This document shows, in pieces, positions 60,124 through 64,000 of a DNA stretch of 64,000 nt. Below the pieces are notes generated by a model. It saw only the letters and a list, made by a program, of their open reading frames with translations, was not told the origin of the DNA and searched no databases. This DNA comes from Chitinophagaceae bacterium (GTDB lineage: Bacteria; Bacteroidota; Bacteroidia; Chitinophagales; Chitinophagaceae). How positions within the stretch are numbered: the first letter of the stretch is position 1; each line of letters begins with the position of its first letter. The translations under genes and the position numbers were made by a program. The stretch spans positions 1,020,001 through 1,084,000 of the forward strand of contig JADKHN010000006.1 of NCBI GenBank assembly GCA_016721725.1. Reading direction: 5' to 3'.

Positions 60124-60996
60124 ATGCAACTACTTGATGGAAAAATCGTTTCGCAGAGCGTGAAAAACACCGTTCGGGAAAAGTGTGAAACACTGAAAAA
60201 AGAAGGTGGAAAAACACCGCATTTAGCGGCCGTACTCGTTGGCCATAATGGCGCCAGTGAAACCTATGTGGCCAGCAAGGTGAAGAGTTGTGAAGAAGTG
60301 GGGTTCACCAGTACACTCGTCAGGCTGGAAGAAGATATAGATGAGCAGGGACTGGTGGCCGTGATCGAAAAACTCAATGCCGACGAGGATATCGACGGCA
60401 TCCTGGTACAGCTTCCCTTACCCAAACAGATCAGCGAAGAACGGATCATCAACATCATCCATCCGGGCAAGGACGTGGACGGATTTCATCCCATGAGCAT
60501 CGGCAAGATGGTGCTGGGCCTGCCTACGTTCATCCCGGCAACCCCCTATGGCATCATGCTGATGCTGGAGCATTACCGGATCGAGACCAGCGGCAAGCAC
60601 GCCGTGGTGATCGGCCGCAGTAATATCGTGGGCCGGCCCGTGAGCATCCTGCTCAACAGCAACGCCAACCCTGGAAACTGTACTGTAACGGTATGCCATA
60701 GCCGAACAAAAGACCTCGCCGGGATCTGCAGCCAGGCCGATATCATCGTGGCCGCCCTGGGCATACCGGGTTTCCTGAAAGCCGACATGGTGAAAGAAGG
60801 CGCTGTGGTCATCGACGTAGGCATCACCCGCGTTCCGGATCCCACCAAAAAATCGGGCTTCGCCATCAAAGGGGATGTGGATTTTGACGCGGTGGCCCCC
60901 AAATGCAGCTATATCACACCGGTACCCGGCGGGGTCGGACTCATGACCATCGCCGCCCTGCTCATGAATACCCTTAACGCCTGTACGCAGAAATAA
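60124..60996 (+). CDS. folD: Methylenetetrahydrofolate dehydrogenase/cyclohydrolase
   Basis: This 290-residue bifunctional enzyme has the family motifs ASETYVASKVKSCEEVGF (catalytic Lys in YVASK), DGILVQLPLPKQI, KDVDGFHP, VVIGRSNIVGRPVS and the C-terminal TPVPGGVGLMTIA. It converts 5,10-methylene-THF to 10-formyl-THF for purine and formyl-Met synthesis. It is followed by queE after 5 bp and diverges from the outer-membrane gene pair. Confidence 0.97.
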   Translation: MQLLDGKIVSQSVKNTVREKCETLKKEGGKTPHLAAVLVGHNGASETYVASKVKSCEEVGFTSTLVRLEEDIDEQGLVAVIEKLNADEDIDGILVQLPLPKQISEERIINIIHPGKDVDGFHPMSIGKMVLGLPTFIPATPYGIMLMLEHYRIETSGKHAVVIGRSNIVGRPVSILLNSNANPGNCTVTVCHSRTKDLAGICSQADIIVAALGIPGFLKADMVKEGAVVIDVGITRVPDPTKKSGFAIKGDVDFDAVAPKCSYITPVPGGVGLMTIAALLMNTLNACTQK

Positions 60997-61001
60997 GCAC
61001 A

Positions 61002-61637
61002 TTGAACACCCTGTCGCAGCATAAAACGGAGGCCCCTTTGATCACCTTACCGGTGATGGAGGATTTTTATACCCTGCAGGGTGAAGGCTTTCACCAGGGC
61101 CGGGCCGCCTATTTCATCCGGCTGGGCGGCTGTGATGTAGGCTGTGTCTGGTGCGACGTGAAGGACAGCTGGGATGCAGACAAGCACCCGAAGTTCAGCC
61201 TGGAGAGCCTGGTCAAAAAAGTGAAAGAGACCCCGGCCGAACTTGTCGTGATCACCGGCGGCGAGCCCCTGATGCACAATCTTGATGCATTGACCGCCTC
61301 CCTTCACCTGGCCGGATTAAGAACGAACCTGGAAACCTCCGGCGCTCATCCCCTGAGCGGCTCCTGGGACTGGATCTGCCTGTCGCCGAAAAAATTCAAA
61401 GCTCCTTTGCCGGGCATCGCTTCCCGCGCGAATGAATTGAAAGTGATCGTTTTCAATAAATCGGACCTGGCCTGGGCGGAGGAACATGCGCAAATGGTCT
61501 CGCCCGATTGCCTGCTTTTCCTGCAACCCGAATGGGACAGGTCTGCGGACATGACGCCCCTCATCGTCGATCATATCAAATCAAATCCCCGCTGGAGGCT
61601 GAGCCTGCAGGTTCACAAATACATCCAGGTTCCCTGA
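61002..61637 (+). CDS. queE: 7-carboxy-7-deazaguanine synthase
   Basis: This 211-residue radical-SAM enzyme has the cluster motif C-x3-C-x2-C at Cys44, Cys48 and Cys51 (GGCDVGCVWCDVK), the leading TLQGEGFHQGR motif and VITGGEPL. It closes the deazapurine ring in queuosine synthesis. The start is a TTG at 61002; the first ATG (61056) would cut into the conserved region just before TLQGEG, so TTG is preferred. It probably shares a transcript with folD. Confidence 0.93.
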   Translation: MNTLSQHKTEAPLITLPVMEDFYTLQGEGFHQGRAAYFIRLGGCDVGCVWCDVKDSWDADKHPKFSLESLVKKVKETPAELVVITGGEPLMHNLDALTASLHLAGLRTNLETSGAHPLSGSWDWICLSPKKFKAPLPGIASRANELKVIVFNKSDLAWAEEHAQMVSPDCLLFLQPEWDRSADMTPLIVDHIKSNPRWRLSLQVHKYIQVP

Positions 61638-61721
61638 CGGATTACTAAAGGATTGTTAGAATTCAAACAGACAACTCAACATCGGTCATTTCTGTTTATC
61701 TTCATGAGCATATTTTGAACC

Positions 61722-63653
61722 ATGCGTAAAGACCGGCTTTTCCTATACCGTACCTGCCTGTTATTGTTCCTGCAATTCGCTTTCTTTTCCGCGCAGTCGC
61801 AATGGTACGACCCCGAAAAAGTGAACAAGGCGGCCGGCGAGATCTACGGACAGGCCTACGAAGAAGCCATTTCCGGTAAATACGCTGAAGCGATCAAACA
61901 CCTGGAACAAGCACTTTCCCTTGACCCGAAATTCGTCGATGTCTATCTTTCACGGGCTGGCATATACGCAGAAATGAAGAATTACAGAGCGTCGGTCGCC
62001 GATTTTCAAAAGGGTCTGGACATGGATTCGGTCTATTCCAGGACCTACCTGCTCCCCTATTCCATTTCCCTCGCCGGGGCGGGCAGGTTCGGCGACGCAT
62101 TGCGGGCCGTGAACCGGTTCCTGGAAAATCCCACACTCAATGAACAAAGCATCAAGGCCGGGAACTACCGGAAACGCGTTTATGCCTTTGCGGTAGATTA
62201 CGAGGCCCGGCACCCGGCGGGCGGTTATGTGTTTTCACCGAAGAACCTCGGCGACAGCATCAATACGGCTTTCCTGGAATATTTCCCCTCACTCACCATT
62301 GACGGCAAGAAGATGATCTTCACCCGCCGGGTGAATAATGATGAGGATTTTTATGAGACCGATCTCCTGGATGGGCAATGGAGCAAGGCCCGGTTGCTGG
62401 GGGGAAAAGTGAACACCAACCTCAATGAAGGAGCCCAGAATATATCCCAGGACGGACAACTACTCGTTTTCACCGGCTGCAATTATCCCGAAGGGGAAGG
62501 CAGCTGTGACCTGTATTTTTCCCTGAAGACCAATAACGGCTGGAGCGAGCCACAGAACCTCGGCCCCCTCATCAATACCGATTTCTGGGAATCCTCCCCT
62601 TCCCTCTCACCCGATAAGAAAGACCTGTATTTCGCCAGCAGCCGGGCGGGCGGCTTCGGTGGCCGTGACATCTGGGTCACCCACCGGCTTCCCAATGGTA
62701 AATGGGGTAGTCCGGAGAACCTGGGTGAAGCCGTGAATACCGGGGGCGATGAAAGCTGTCCATTTATGCACGCCGACAACCAGACCCTTTTCTTCAACAG
62801 CAACGGTCACCCGGGCTATGGCATGACCGATCTGTTCTACAGCAAAAAGGTCAGCGACAGCAGCTGGCTGATGGCCGAGAACCTGGGCTATCCCATCAAT
62901 ACGATCGACGATGAGGGATCCCTGATCGTTACGGCAGACGGCAGTACGGCCATTTACGCGAGTGATAAAAGCGAAGGCAGGGGCGGTTTGGACCTGTATT
63001 CCTTCCAGTTACGGGAGGACCTGCGACCGGCCAGGACCCTTTGGGTGCGGGGGCGCGTGTACGACAAGAAGACCAGCGCCGGGCTACCCTCCAGCGTTGA
63101 ACTAACGGATTTGACTACCCGAAATATGATCAGCCGCATCCAGACCGATGAAGACGGACATTACCTCATCACCCTGCCCGTGGGTAAGGATTATGCCTTT
63201 ACGGTCAACCGCAAAGGATACCTTTTTTTCTCGGAGAATTTTTCTCTCCTGAATAAGAACGCCGGCGCGGATTTCGTCCAGGACATACCACTCCAGCCCA
63301 TTGAAGCCGGAGCCCTGATCGTACTGAACAATATCTTTTTCGACAGCAAGAAAGCCGATCTCAAACCAGCCTCCCTGGCTGAACTCGATAAACTGGTGAA
63401 TCTGCTGAATGAGAACCCGAGACTGATGATCCAGATCGGGGGGCATACCGATAATGTAGGGCAGGCCAAGGACAACCTGCTGCTCTCAGAAAACCGGGCC
63501 AAAGCCGTAGTGGATTACCTGACCACCAAGGGTATCGCACCCAAAAGGCTCTCCGCCAAAGGATTCGGAGCTTCCAATCCCGTCGCCGATAACAATTCGG
63601 AAGCCGGCAGATCACTGAACCGGAGGACGGAACTATCTGTGATCAGTAATTGA
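61722..63653 (+). CDS. PorE-like OmpA-family protein (TPR-PD40-CRD-OmpA)
   Basis: This 643-residue protein has a signal peptide ending SAQSQ, two TPR units (about 40-150, EAIKHLEQALSLDPKFVDVY), a PD40 propeller (about 175-420, with repeated SPSLSPDKKDLYFASSRAGG-type blades) and a carboxypeptidase-regulatory-like domain (about 445-530). An OmpA peptidoglycan-binding domain closes it (about 535-643, GGHTDNVGQAKDN, NNSEAGRSLNRRTEL). This is the layout of PorE, which ties the type IX secretion machinery to peptidoglycan. Paralogues with the same layout exist, so PorE identity is likely but not certain. Confidence 0.88.
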   Translation: MRKDRLFLYRTCLLLFLQFAFFSAQSQWYDPEKVNKAAGEIYGQAYEEAISGKYAEAIKHLEQALSLDPKFVDVYLSRAGIYAEMKNYRASVADFQKGLDMDSVYSRTYLLPYSISLAGAGRFGDALRAVNRFLENPTLNEQSIKAGNYRKRVYAFAVDYEARHPAGGYVFSPKNLGDSINTAFLEYFPSLTIDGKKMIFTRRVNNDEDFYETDLLDGQWSKARLLGGKVNTNLNEGAQNISQDGQLLVFTGCNYPEGEGSCDLYFSLKTNNGWSEPQNLGPLINTDFWESSPSLSPDKKDLYFASSRAGGFGGRDIWVTHRLPNGKWGSPENLGEAVNTGGDESCPFMHADNQTLFFNSNGHPGYGMTDLFYSKKVSDSSWLMAENLGYPINTIDDEGSLIVTADGSTAIYASDKSEGRGGLDLYSFQLREDLRPARTLWVRGRVYDKKTSAGLPSSVELTDLTTRNMISRIQTDEDGHYLITLPVGKDYAFTVNRKGYLFFSENFSLLNKNAGADFVQDIPLQPIEAGALIVLNNIFFDSKKADLKPASLAELDKLVNLLNENPRLMIQIGGHTDNVGQAKDNLLLSENRAKAVVDYLTTKGIAPKRLSAKGFGASNPVADNNSEAGRSLNRRTELSVISN

Positions 63654-63865
63654 TTTACCCCTCTTGGTCGGTGTCCTCACCGAACGGAAAAACCTGCTCC
63701 TTCTATACTCCGCCGGACACAGTCCATGAATACTAGAAAGCACAAGTGATCTCCTTTGGGCTTTACGTTTGACTTATATAAGATTGCGTGGAGAGAAAAA
63801 TTGCGCCAGATAGGGGCCAGATGACCAGTGTAATTAGTCAACATCTACGATGATGAATATTAAAC
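63654..63865. other. Intergenic gap without recognised features
   Basis: I see no open reading frame, palindrome, terminator or TAnnTTTG promoter box of note here. The two flanking genes converge, so terminators are expected, but none is visible. Confidence 0.5.
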
Positions 63866-64000
63866 TTACTTACTGATCTTTCTTATGCAATAAGCTAATT
63901 CATCGCCAATGAAAAAGACCCCATTTTTATCGATGGCAATTCCTTTAGGGTTTGCAAATTCAGCAATGGCTGCATCACCATTTGTCACGCCGGCAGTTCC
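63866..64000 (-). CDS. NHL-repeat protein, C-terminal end only
   Basis: The minus-strand frame is open from the window edge to a TAA at 63866-63868, giving 44 residues. Segments NGDAAIAEFANPKGIAIDKN and GVFFIGDELAYCIRKIS match the last blade of an NHL-type beta-propeller (GDG-A-F-PxGIAxDxxGNxYVAD-NxRIRKI). The rest of the gene is beyond the window. Confidence 0.8.
   Translation of the reverse strand, partial: GTAGVTNGDAAIAEFANPKGIAIDKNGVFFIGDELAYCIRKISK

Noticed and set aside
61056..61637. ATG start for queE at 61056
   Set aside because: It would begin at MEDFYTLQGEG, losing the conserved residues just before it, while the TTG at 61002 keeps them and gives a 5-bp gap to folD.

Overview
The window looks like about 64 kb of chromosome from a member of the Bacteroidota, most likely Chitinophagaceae/Chitinophagales. 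The signs are many promoters with the Bacteroidota sigma-70 -7 box TAnnTTTG, weak or absent Shine-Dalgarno sites, a SusC/SusD/DUF1735 outer-membrane uptake operon, a type IX secretion (T9SS) sorting tail on a large M4 protease, a propeller-type histidine kinase with a LytTR regulator, and GLPGLI-like and PorE-like secreted proteins. Placement below phylum level is inference. I see no phage, plasmid, CRISPR array, rRNA or intact insertion sequence.

Layout. 1-5.7 kb: a partial secreted protein, an M1 aminopeptidase, and a LemA-TPM-TPM membrane operon. 5.7-8.8 kb: gap and pgk, with the 3' end of pgk repeated in tandem, then a lone tRNA-Glu. 9.0-19.6 kb (minus): two secreted proteins sharing a C-terminal domain on either side of an M4 metallopeptidase, preceded by a LytTR response regulator and a propeller histidine kinase. 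19.8-26.9 kb: a probable hydroxyproline catabolic set (DapA-family deaminase, semialdehyde dehydrogenase, epimerase, FAD oxidase), split by a sterol-desaturase-family gene and a decayed RAYT transposase with REP palindromes. 26.9-30.2 kb: a beta-CASP nuclease-like enzyme, an M20 amidohydrolase and a SPOR-like protein. 30.3-35.4 kb: a probable deoxynucleoside catabolic set (nucleoside phosphorylase, deoC, one complete and one half-length aldehyde dehydrogenase) with a four-helix-bundle gene inside an inverted 9-mer repeat array. 35.6-39.0 kb: the str genes rpsL, rpsG and fusA. 39.2-51.1 kb: ordinary housekeeping genes (ilvE, rdgB, aroE, a ComA-like synthase, yidC, rplY, prs, radC). 51.2-57.0 kb: the Sus-type operon. 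57.2-60.1 kb: two outer-membrane proteins. 60.1-63.7 kb: folD, queE and a PorE-like protein; a partial NHL-repeat gene closes the window.

The most unusual feature is the density and variety of small repeats between genes: tandem arrays with periods of 7, 9, 11, 18, 42, 80 and 91 bp, and several perfect palindromes. Many touch or overlap stop codons of the genes beside them. The two best structural leads are the exact 91-bp tandem triplication of the pgk tail plus a hairpin element, and the four-helix-bundle gene sitting at the centre of an inverted 9-mer array whose empty counterpart lies 1.6 kb upstream.
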